This document shows, one piece after another, positions 1 to 8,700 of a DNA stretch of 49,950 nt. The translations under genes were made by a program, and so were the position numbers. Below the pieces are notes generated by a model. The model worked only from the letters and a program-made list of their open reading frames with translations. It was not told where the DNA came from and did no database searches. This DNA comes from Sedimentisphaera sp050251615 (GTDB lineage Bacteria > Planctomycetota > Phycisphaerae > Sedimentisphaerales > Sedimentisphaeraceae), in NCBI GenBank assembly GCA_050251615.1, contig JBFWMM010000019.1:1-49950 (forward strand), given 5' to 3'. Each line of letters opens with the position of its first letter. The first letter of the stretch is position 1.

Positions 1-588
1 GCCATAAGCGGCTTCGGCGCCGACCGCACCGCATCCATTGCAGATATTGCCGTCATCTATGAGGGCCGGCCGATTGAGCAGCTCGTTGAGAGCGAGGCGT
101 ATGTTAAAACCGCCAGCGCCACAGCCGAAATGTACGAAGCGATTAACCCGCTCGACTACTCCACAAACCCGAGCGCCCCGCTCATCGCGCAGGTAAGCGC
201 GGACAGCGAAAGCGCCACAGACCCCGCGGTAAGCGCGTTCGATGGCAAACCCAACACATTCTGGCACACGCAGTGGCGTGATAAAGTGCCCGTGGTGCCG
301 CACGAGCTCACCATCGAGCTGAAGAAAAGCCGCAACATTCGCGGCCTGCGCTACCTGCCGCGGCAGGACAGGGACAACGGCCGCATCGAAGACTACGAAA
401 TTCAGCTCAGTAGCGACGGCAAGACCTACCGTACCGTAAAGAGCGGTAAGTTTGCAAACAACTCAAACCGGCAGGAAGCGATGTTTGCCGCGCCCGTTTC
501 GGCGATGTATGTGAGGCTCAAAGCGCTCAGCGAGGTGAACGGGCAGAACTACATCTCCGTAGCCGAAATTGAGCTTGTGGAGGAATAA
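1..588 (+). CDS. C-terminal part of a secreted carbohydrate-active protein with an F5/8 type C domain (partial)
   Basis: The reading frame is open from the first base of the window, so only the last 195 codons are present. From about residue 65 of the fragment to the end it has the features of an F5/8 type C (discoidin/CBM32-like) sugar-binding domain: an AFDGKPNTFWHTQW segment, a central GLRYLPRQD strand, and an ending with YVRLKALSE and ISVAEIELVEE. Such domains usually sit at the C-terminus of exported glycosidases, for example GH29 fucosidases. The catalytic part lies outside the window, so the enzyme class cannot be named. The stop is 6 nt before the DUF4838 gene, and its last codons supply that gene's GGAGGA ribosome site, so the two are probably cotranscribed. 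The domain is fairly sure; the full-length function is unknown. Confidence 0.75.
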   Translation, partial: AISGFGADRTASIADIAVIYEGRPIEQLVESEAYVKTASATAEMYEAINPLDYSTNPSAPLIAQVSADSESATDPAVSAFDGKPNTFWHTQWRDKVPVVPHELTIELKKSRNIRGLRYLPRQDRDNGRIEDYEIQLSSDGKTYRTVKSGKFANNSNRQEAMFAAPVSAMYVRLKALSEVNGQNYISVAEIELVEE

Positions 589-594
589 GCGAAG

Positions 595-2733
595 ATGAAA
601 CGTTTTTCGATTTTGTGCGCGGTACTTATTTGTATTTCCGCGCAAGCGATGGATTTTGACAGGGTGCTTATTGCGCCCGATGCGCACAAGGCAATTCAGA
701 GCGCCGCTATGATGATGGCCGAGGAGCTTGGCGCGTCCATTGAACAGGGCGATGTGAGCGCGCCGCCTGCCCGCGGTACGCTTCTTCTCACAACCTACCC
801 GCTGACAGAGCAGCTTTGCGACTATGTGGGCCGCGAGAATCCGCCCGCCCGCGATGGTTATCTCATCCGATTCCAAAACGGAGCCGCGGCTGTTTGCGGC
901 ACGCGCCCGCGCTCACTGCTCTATGCCGATGGCGATTTGCGTAAGTGGAAAAGCCTCGAAAGCGGCCTGTATCGCAGGGAGCCTGAGTTTGCGATTCGCA
1001 GCGTTGAGCGGCACGGCGATATGCCGATAGCCGAGTACGTTGCAAAGACCGGCCTCAATCTGCTCATCGAACGCGATCCGCGCGTGAGGGTGAGTATGAA
1101 GGAGGCGATGCCGGAGCTGTACGAGCAGCTTGACGATGAAACCAAAAGGCGCCTTGAACGCGATGAGCGGCTCGGCAGGGAGCGGGCCAATCCGCTCGCG
1201 GATGAGTGCCACGATGCAGACGTGGACTGCTACGCATTTCTCTACGGCAACATCTTCTCGGCCTTCTCGCGCGAGCTGTATCAGGCTGCGGTTAAGGCGT
1301 ATCCCGAAATCAAAGGCACGCCATACCCGAACAGCTGGGAAAAGGGCGAGCTTTGCCCATCCAGTCCTCTCACATGGAAGCTGTTCGATGCGTATCTGCG
1401 CGAGTATATGCGCCAGACAAAAACAGACGGCCTCTACGCCACCTTCTGGGACAGCTACGGCATCTACTGCCGCTGTGAGAAGTGCAGGGCAAGCGGAATG
1501 GACAAATTTCCTCCCCAGCTGGCCGCTTGCGTGGGGCAGTACAGCCGCACGCTCAAAGACCTCGGCAAAGGATTTATTATGCGCACCTGGTCGAGCGGCG
1601 TGCCGCACTGGTACAAAGACGACTGGGTAAACGCGCCCGGATACGGCGGCCTCAGCCTCACGGGCGAGCAGCTCTGGGGCCCCGCGATGGAGGCATCTGA
1701 AAGCAGCGCCATTTTCCAGACAAAGGTGTATAACTCCGACTGCGAGCCTGCCCCGCCATTTTCCCCGCTTCTCGGCAATGCAAACGGACATACCGAGATT
1801 GCCGAGTGGCAGATGACCGGCCAGACAACCGGCCGCTACTACTTCCCCGCTTCGACCGTCCGCCATACGCGCGAATCGATGCGCAAAAGCGCCGAACTAA
1901 TCGGCCCGAGCGGAGGCGTGTGCCTGTTTCTCGGCGGCACCCACCAGAGCAACTACTCTCTCCTTAACGACATCCTCAACAGCGCAAACTGGCACGCCTG
2001 GCGTGAGTTTTCCTGGGATCTCGATGCGGGCGTTGAAGACGTACTCGCTGACTGGGCCGCGCAGCTTTACGCCCCCGATGCCGCGCCGTATATCGCAAAG
2101 CTCTACGACGAGAGCGAGAACTGCGTGAACAACCTCTTTGCGACTCTCGGCTTCGGCACAAGCACCAACTCCGACTTCGCCGGCAATATCGCACGCCGCG
2201 AAACGCTTATGCGCTACACAAACCGCCATATCCTCGATGAGTACAAGCCTCTGCTTGAGCCCACGGCGGAGAATGTGGAGCGGGTGGTTGCGGAGAAGGC
2301 CGCCTGCCGCGCCGCGATAGAGCGGATGTGGGGGCTGTACGAAATGGCAAAACCCGCTCTCACCCCCGCGCAGGCAAAGGAAATTGAGCTGCGTATGCGG
2401 TGGTTTGACGATTTCGCCACCTGCAAAACTGCGCTCGAAGAAAGCTTTTTCCGATACCGCTATCTCTGTTACCTCAAGCTCATGCTCACAACCGATACCG
2501 CCGAGTTTGAAAAGATTCAGCAGGCGTTTGAGGTAGTGCGGCAGAACCATAAAAAGCTCTTCGCATTTGAAGACGGTGTTCAGTTTTCCTGTTATGACAG
2601 GCCGCTTGAGCAGCTCGAGCGCCGTCCTTCTCTGGGAAGCCCCGTACCGCTGATGAGGGATATTCTCGAAAGTAGCGGGGGAATCGTCGCCGATTTTATC
2701 GGGCCGTTGGAAACCAACTTGAGAAGGGATTAG
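595..2733 (+). CDS. DUF4838 domain-containing secreted glycosidase-like protein
   Basis: This is a 712-aa exported protein. MKRFSILCAVLICISAQA is a typical signal peptide, giving a periplasmic or secreted product. The middle resembles DUF4838 proteins, a glycoside-hydrolase-like family common in Planctomycetes and Bacteroidetes and related to the GH67/GH20-like barrel fold. Visible traits are a Cys pair in YCRCEKC at about residue 290, the segment TWSSGVPHWY at about 327, a Trp-rich HQSNYSLLNDILNSANWH stretch near 450, and a helical C-terminal third. The start has GGAGGA 13 nt upstream, inside the end of the preceding gene. Its position between a CBM-type protein and a GH106 enzyme suggests polysaccharide breakdown. 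No biochemical activity can be assigned from sequence alone. Confidence 0.75.
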   Translation: MKRFSILCAVLICISAQAMDFDRVLIAPDAHKAIQSAAMMMAEELGASIEQGDVSAPPARGTLLLTTYPLTEQLCDYVGRENPPARDGYLIRFQNGAAAVCGTRPRSLLYADGDLRKWKSLESGLYRREPEFAIRSVERHGDMPIAEYVAKTGLNLLIERDPRVRVSMKEAMPELYEQLDDETKRRLERDERLGRERANPLADECHDADVDCYAFLYGNIFSAFSRELYQAAVKAYPEIKGTPYPNSWEKGELCPSSPLTWKLFDAYLREYMRQTKTDGLYATFWDSYGIYCRCEKCRASGMDKFPPQLAACVGQYSRTLKDLGKGFIMRTWSSGVPHWYKDDWVNAPGYGGLSLTGEQLWGPAMEASESSAIFQTKVYNSDCEPAPPFSPLLGNANGHTEIAEWQMTGQTTGRYYFPASTVRHTRESMRKSAELIGPSGGVCLFLGGTHQSNYSLLNDILNSANWHAWREFSWDLDAGVEDVLADWAAQLYAPDAAPYIAKLYDESENCVNNLFATLGFGTSTNSDFAGNIARRETLMRYTNRHILDEYKPLLEPTAENVERVVAEKAACRAAIERMWGLYEMAKPALTPAQAKEIELRMRWFDDFATCKTALEESFFRYRYLCYLKLMLTTDTAEFEKIQQAFEVVRQNHKKLFAFEDGVQFSCYDRPLEQLERRPSLGSPVPLMRDILESSGGIVADFIGPLETNLRRD

Positions 2734-2736
2734 AAG

Positions 2737-2876
2737 ATGAGAAATTACGTTGTTGTGCCTGCGCTGTAAGCTATTATATTTTGCGCCGATTTCAACGTGA
2801 AGGATTATGGCGCCCTGGGCAGAGCTGGTTCAATTACTTACGCAAGCAGCTATATATTCGAAAGGTATCAGATTAA
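2737..2876 (+). pseudogene. Decayed 5' end of a GH28/pectate-lyase-like gene
   Basis: Directly after the DUF4838 stop, ATG at 2737 opens MRNYVVVPAL, meets a TAA, and then continues in the same frame as AIIFCADFNVKDYGALG through to the GH106 start. A short hydrophobic leader followed by FNVKDYGA is the usual beginning of secreted polygalacturonases and other right-handed beta-helix (pectate lyase superfamily) proteins, where the motif reads FNVKDYGAKGDG. The glycines and the T-D-D that should follow are lost, and the frame runs straight into the next gene. I read it as a truncated relic whose body was deleted. The homology rests on about 12 residues, so confidence is moderate. Confidence 0.45.
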
Positions 2877-5729
2877 ATGTTCAAATACGTTAGTTTTATG
2901 CGAAGTTTTTTTTTAACCACCGCATGTTTAATCCTTTCCTGCGCGGCTGCGCCGGCTGCAAATTCGCTGGTTGAGAGTTTCAATAATCCGGAAGAATCAG
3001 CTAAGCCATTGATTATCTGGCAGTGGATGAACGGGGTAGTGAGTCGAGAAGGCATCACTGCCGATTTAGAAGCTTACAAACGGGCCGGATTAGGTGGCGT
3101 ACAGAATTTTCAAGTTGGAGGTTGGAATCAGGCCCTGGCTGAGGATGTGAGCATCCAAATTGGCAACGCAAAATGGCAGGATGCGATGCGCTTTGCAATA
3201 GATGAATGCGCGCGGCTCGGCCTCACCTTCGGCACCCATAACTGCCCCGGATGGTCATCGAGCGCATCGCCTGAGGTGAAGGTGGAAGATTCCATGCAGA
3301 AGCTGGTCTGGAGTGAAGTGAGAGTTTCCGGCGGGTCTATGGTATCGCTGTCCATAGATCAGCCGAAGGTGGATTCTCAATGGAATTATTACCGCGACAT
3401 TGCCGTGCTTGGGCTGCCGGAGCAGTCAGAGGTGCCGGTGAAAAGCGTAATCGATCTCACGGACAAGATGGATTCCGCCGGCAAATTACGCTGGGATGCG
3501 CCCGCCGGAAAGTGGATTATCCTTCGGTTCGGCCACACTACTGCCGGAAAAACAAACGAAAACACGTCTCCCGAATCCGGTTTAGGCCTGGAGTGTGATA
3601 AGATGAGCCGTTCTGCACTGGAGCACTATTGGGCGGGCTATCCTTCCATGCTGCTTAACCTTGCGGGAAGACACGCCGGAAAGACCTTTAACCGCATTGA
3701 AATCGACAGCTATGAACCCGGGGCACAAAATTGGACGCCTGATATGCTGACCGAGTTTAAGCGGTACAGGGGATATGACCTGCTTGCGTGGTTGCCTGTA
3801 TTGGCCAATAAAAAAATTGAGAGCGAAGATTTGAGACAACGCTTCCGGCATGACTGGAACCTGACAATATCCGAGCTCTTTGCTGATAACTATTATCTGT
3901 ATATGGACGAGCTGGCCCGCCGAACCCCCGGCATGAAACTGTTGGTGCAGCCTTATGGCAATCCCGTTGACACACATGCCTCCAGCGGGGGGCAAAGCCT
4001 GCTCTGTGCCGAATTCTGGACAAGGCCCGACTGGGGCTGGAATTCCGTTCTTCCCGTTACATCGGCTGCGCATACTTCAGGCAAGCCTCTCGTATATGGC
4101 GAAGGCTTTACTACCTGGCCACTCTCTGCCTGGCAGGATGACCCTTACTCGCTTAAGCCGGTAGGCGACCGCGCTTTCAGCGAGGGCATCAACAGGCTGA
4201 TGCTTCATGCCGCAGCGCAGAATCCGTGGCCGAACGCCAAACCCGGTATGACATTCGGGAAGTGGGGCGTGCAGTTCTCTCCGGGCCAGACCTGGTGGAA
4301 TAATGCAGGGCCGGAATGGATTGCGTATCTTACTCGTTGCCAGGCTCTCCTGCAAAGAGGTTTGTGCGTCAAGGATCTCTGCTACCTTCAGGAGAACTCT
4401 AAAAGACCGAATAAACGCCCTAAGGGCTGGTCGGGTGATTCTTGTGGTATCAGGGCGTTCCTGACACGTTTATCCGTTGAAGACGGTAAACTCCTGATGC
4501 CTGATGGCATGAGCTATCGTATGCTGATTTTGCCGAATACCTGGAAAATGAGCGTAGAGGTTGCGCGCAAACTTCGCGCTCTTGTCAAGGATGGTGCGAT
4601 TGTGATTGGCCCTAAACCGTTTGAGTCTCTCGGTTTGACCGATTACCCCGCTTGTGATTCCGAGGTACAAAAGATTGGAGAGGAACTCTGGGGGGATTGC
4701 AACGGGAAAACGATAAAAGAGAACCGCTACGGCAAAGGAATCGTCTTCTGGGGCAAATCGGTAGAAGAGGTGCTTAATCAAGTTGGTATTCAGCCCGATG
4801 TTCAAATAGATGGCGAATACGATATCCGGTGGATTCACCGCGCGGAGAATGAGTTTGATTTCTACTTTATCTCCAACCGGAAGAATCAACCGGTAGAACT
4901 CACCGCCTCGTTCAGGTCTGCGGGGCGAGTACCAGAGCTTTGGCATGCCGATACAGGAGAAATGGAGCCCGCGCCGTACTGGCAGAAAAACGAAGACAGA
5001 ACTGAAGTTCTGCTTGATCTCGACCAATATGGGTCGGTTTTTGTTGTGTTCCGCAAGCCGGCCACGGAACGCGAGCCCGGCCTGAAAAAAGCACATCTTC
5101 CGGCTCCGACGGTGATGGAAGTGGACGGCCCTTGGGTTCTTCGCTTTCCGGATGGATGGGGCGCTCCTGAACAAATTACTTTGGAGCAACTTGAATCGTG
5201 GGCTGAGAACAAAGATCTCGGCGTGAAGTATTTCTCAGGGACTGCAACTTACGTCAAAGATATAAACCTGCCACAGTCATTCGCCGCAGACAATCTTTCC
5301 ATTACCATAGATTTGGGCACTGTTAAAAACATAGCTCAGCTGTTTGTGAACGGTCAGAATTGCGGTGGAGTTTTATGGAAACCCCCATTCCGCGCAGACA
5401 TCAGCCATGCGCTGAAGGACGGCGTAAACCGTATCGAAATTTATGTAACGAATCTCTGGCCTAATCGCATGATTGGCGATGAGCTCGAACCTGATGACAT
5501 GAAATGGGGCGAACCATTCAAGTACCCCTATGCTCCCGGAGAACCCGTAATCGGGCGTTTTTTGGCTGAGGTGCCGGAATGGTTGACAGAAGGGAAACCA
5601 CGCCCGTCGCAAAACCGCCGTACGGTAGTGTCATTCAAGTTTTTCACTAAGGATTCCCCCCTGCTGCCTTCAGGGATTTTAGGCCCGATAACTTTGGAGG
5701 CAGTCCCCTGCGTAACTGATAAGCGGTAA
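2877..5729 (+). CDS. GH106-family alpha-L-rhamnosidase (secreted)
   Basis: This 950-aa protein matches the GH106 pattern. After the leader comes LVESFNNPEESAKPLIIWQWMNGVV with a DLEAYKRAGLGGVQNFQVGG segment (residues 30-85), the typical N-terminus of GH106 enzymes, which release alpha-L-rhamnose from pectic rhamnogalacturonan and similar glycans by inversion. The C-terminal part (about 740-910) is a GH2-like sugar-binding jelly roll, with IDLGTVKNIAQLFVNGQNCG and VTNLWPNRMIGDE. Length is normal for the family. The leader MRSFFLTTACLILSCAAAPA suggests export; LILSC is a poor lipobox, so signal peptidase I or II are both possible. ATG at 2877 has GAAAGG about 14 nt upstream; ATG at 2898 is an alternative start. 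Together with the pectin-lyase relic upstream it points to pectin-type substrates. Confidence 0.88.
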   Translation: MFKYVSFMRSFFLTTACLILSCAAAPAANSLVESFNNPEESAKPLIIWQWMNGVVSREGITADLEAYKRAGLGGVQNFQVGGWNQALAEDVSIQIGNAKWQDAMRFAIDECARLGLTFGTHNCPGWSSSASPEVKVEDSMQKLVWSEVRVSGGSMVSLSIDQPKVDSQWNYYRDIAVLGLPEQSEVPVKSVIDLTDKMDSAGKLRWDAPAGKWIILRFGHTTAGKTNENTSPESGLGLECDKMSRSALEHYWAGYPSMLLNLAGRHAGKTFNRIEIDSYEPGAQNWTPDMLTEFKRYRGYDLLAWLPVLANKKIESEDLRQRFRHDWNLTISELFADNYYLYMDELARRTPGMKLLVQPYGNPVDTHASSGGQSLLCAEFWTRPDWGWNSVLPVTSAAHTSGKPLVYGEGFTTWPLSAWQDDPYSLKPVGDRAFSEGINRLMLHAAAQNPWPNAKPGMTFGKWGVQFSPGQTWWNNAGPEWIAYLTRCQALLQRGLCVKDLCYLQENSKRPNKRPKGWSGDSCGIRAFLTRLSVEDGKLLMPDGMSYRMLILPNTWKMSVEVARKLRALVKDGAIVIGPKPFESLGLTDYPACDSEVQKIGEELWGDCNGKTIKENRYGKGIVFWGKSVEEVLNQVGIQPDVQIDGEYDIRWIHRAENEFDFYFISNRKNQPVELTASFRSAGRVPELWHADTGEMEPAPYWQKNEDRTEVLLDLDQYGSVFVVFRKPATEREPGLKKAHLPAPTVMEVDGPWVLRFPDGWGAPEQITLEQLESWAENKDLGVKYFSGTATYVKDINLPQSFAADNLSITIDLGTVKNIAQLFVNGQNCGGVLWKPPFRADISHALKDGVNRIEIYVTNLWPNRMIGDELEPDDMKWGEPFKYPYAPGEPVIGRFLAEVPEWLTEGKPRPSQNRRTVVSFKFFTKDSPLLPSGILGPITLEAVPCVTDKR

Positions 5730-5751
5730 GGGGGCGATAAAACCCGCCCCC
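5730..5751. terminator. GC-rich hairpin between convergent genes
   Basis: GGGGGCG and CGCCCCC form a perfect 7-bp stem with an 8-nt loop immediately after the GH106 stop and opposite the end of the M6 protease gene. There is no T-run on either side, so it may act as a transcript 3' end stabiliser or a weak bidirectional terminator. Function inferred from position only. Confidence 0.4.
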
Positions 5752-5789
5752 TGCGGTTTGAAAAACTGAAAAAATGGCAGATTAGAAAT

Positions 5790-8700
5790 TCAAAAGCCTC
5801 CGGCGTTGTATATCTGCGAAATGTCTTGCGGGGCAAGCGCCTTGTCGTACAGCAGCACTTCTTTCATCAGGCCATCGAAGTATCGCAGCGTGCCGCGGAT
5901 TTCGGTACGCCCGAGCTGGAAGTCCTGCCCTGCGGCGGTGTTTATCGGCTCGCTCAAGCTTGAACCGGTATCGTCAGCGCCATCCACGTAAAGTTTGATT
6001 TCGTTCGCGTTCGGCGAGCCGTCATCTGCCAGCACCACGGCGATATGGTGCCACTGTCCATCGGCGATATTAACGGTGCCGTTGATGTTGCCACCGTTCA
6101 CGCCGACGCGCAATGTGCCGTCGCCGTTGGTGAGAATGAGCCATTTCTCACCATTGCCATCGCCGCCCCAGCTCATTATCTCAAGGCCCGCTGCGTTCGT
6201 TTTTATCCATGCGCAGCAGCTGCGGGCTGAGGTGCCCGTAATACCCTTGAAACCTGCGAAGTTGACATACTGCTCGACGCCGTTGAAGCTCAGAGCGCCC
6301 TCGCCGCGGTATGGCCCCATATTTACCATTGTGCCGTTGTACGGGCCGTAGTTCGCCCTTACGGCATCGCCGTAAACATCCGCCATCGACCATGCCCCGA
6401 CAAGCCCGTTGATAAGGCCGCTGCCGAGGTTCGCGGCAAACGCGGCGAAGTCCTTGTTGTCAACATTTCCGGAGCCGTCTATGTTGCCCGGGCTCTCAAG
6501 CTCATCGCTGAGCCAGTTTTCCGCGAGCCCGATGAGGTCAGATAAGCCCATGGAGCCGTCAAAAATATCCTCCACATCCATTACGAGTGTTGTTTCGCCA
6601 AATGCGCCATCAGGGTCTGTCGCGCGAACGGTAAAGTAATTTGCGCCGGTGTCGGCGGCGGAGGGGAGCCCTTCGAGTGAGCCGTCTGCGGCGAGAGTGA
6701 GCCAGCGGGGACCAGCTATTTTACTGTAGGTTATATTTGTGCTGTCATAGTCCGTTGCGGGGGTGAGGGCGCCGGTAAACGGACGGTTCTCAGCCGCGGC
6801 AAGCGGGCCGGTAAATTCGGCCGCGAAAAACGGATTCTCGTTATCGACGCGCGGCGAGATATAGAAGCCATCTATAACGCTCCTCTCGGGGCTGTCGGGG
6901 CCCTGCCAGGCAACAGAGATATGGTCTCCGCCCACGCCCTCCTTATGCAGCACTTTCACCATATACCGCTCTCCCGCAACAAGGCTCACGGGCGCAGAGC
7001 GCTGCGTTGAGTACCGGTCGAAGTCGCGTTCCGAGGTGCTTGCGTTATGTACATATGCAATCATCGAGAAGTTTACGGTGGTATCATCGCTGCTCAAATA
7101 CAGCTCCACCTCATCATCTCCCGCAATCCAGAAGCGGTATATGCCGCTTGTGCGCGGGCATACATAGCCGAGGATTCGCGTGCCGTAGTTATCTGCGAAG
7201 CCGGAAGGCGTCTCAAACGTACTGATTATTTCTTCAAACGTGGGGTGGAGCGGGTAATCCGCCGCGGCACGCAAGGCGCTGATGTAGTTGGAGCTACTGA
7301 GCCCCGTCCAGACCTGCCTCAGCAATCCGCCGACAGTCGAAAACCGCCATACATCTCCCTTGATGAGTGAGCCATCCGACATAACCTCATCAACGCGCCA
7401 GAAGTATTCGTTCCAAGGCTGTAATCCAACGGGATTGTACTCTGCAAAGCGCGTTGCGCCTTTGTACTGCGCTGATGCAGTATCAGCCGCCTCAACAGAT
7501 GCGTAATCTGTGCCGAAGTATATATGGTGGCGCATTGCATCAGCCGCCGGAGTGAAGCGCAGCGTCTCCACGGGAGCAACATCTTTGCGGCCGCTGTACG
7601 GCGCGGGCGAGCAGGCCATATAGCCGCGGTAGAGTCGGTTGATTTCATCGCCGGTGAGCGGGTAGTTGAACACCCTCACATCATCCATCGCGCCTTTGTA
7701 GAAGCTGTCTGCGGACCAGTTGCTCCTGCCGAGATAGAGATTCTTGCGGAAAACCTGAGCGGGAACAGATGTGCTTCCCTCAGAAACGAGCTGGCCGTCT
7801 TTGTACAGGCTCACAGCGCCCGTATCGGTTACCGTGGCCGTGAAATACTGCCACTTATTCAGCTCGATAGCGCCTTGCGCATGTACAGTTCCGCCGCTTG
7901 TATCGCCGTTATAGATTTCCAGAACGAGGTTGTTAGAGGTCTGGAAACGCGATAAGATTATATTGTCGGAATAGGGGCCGTTACCGAAGTCCACAAACCT
8001 CGCCCAGTTCTGTACGGCTGTCGGATAAGCCCAGAGCGCGATTGTGAGCCCGTTGTTTTTCTTGTCCTGCGGTGCCAGCGAAACATAATCATCAACGCCG
8101 TCAAACATAAGCGCCCCGTCCCCGTTTCTGCTCACGGCGTCTGAATCGAAGCTCATGCCACCGCCGAGGTTGCCGTATGCGGAGTGGCCGCTTGTGTCCA
8201 CGGCAACAGTTCCGGAAGTCTCTTCAAAGAGATACTCGGCTGTTGTGCCGTTATCAGGATCAAAATCGAGTTCATCAATCGCGTTGAGCGGGCCCTCATC
8301 AAGCGCTTCTGCATAGATGCGGACGCTGTCAAGCAGGCCCTGATAGATAAGGTCTGTTTGGGCATGAGAGGCGATTCCCATGCGCATTTCTGCGGCGGTT
8401 GTATTGACGCTCTGCGTAATGCCGTGCATAATGGCTCTGGGTGCACCGTTTACGAAAATTTTCGCCGTGCCGCCCGCGAATGTACAGGCGATGTTTGTCC
8501 AGCGCCCCTGCTCATACACAGCAGGTTCGGTGATTAGTTTGGAGTTGTTATCATAGCTGCCGATTGTAAATTTGATTGCGCCATCAGCTTTGAGGCCTAT
8601 GCTCCAACCGGCTGCTCCCGTTCCGGCGGGGAGTTTATCCAGCACAACCATATTGTCGAGTTTGTCGGCGTTTACCCAGAATGTGGCGGTAAAATCATCG

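Noticed and set aside
913..1866. 317-codon minus-strand frame inside the DUF4838 gene
   Set aside because: Antisense shadow with atypical composition; the plus strand carries a signal peptide and family traits.
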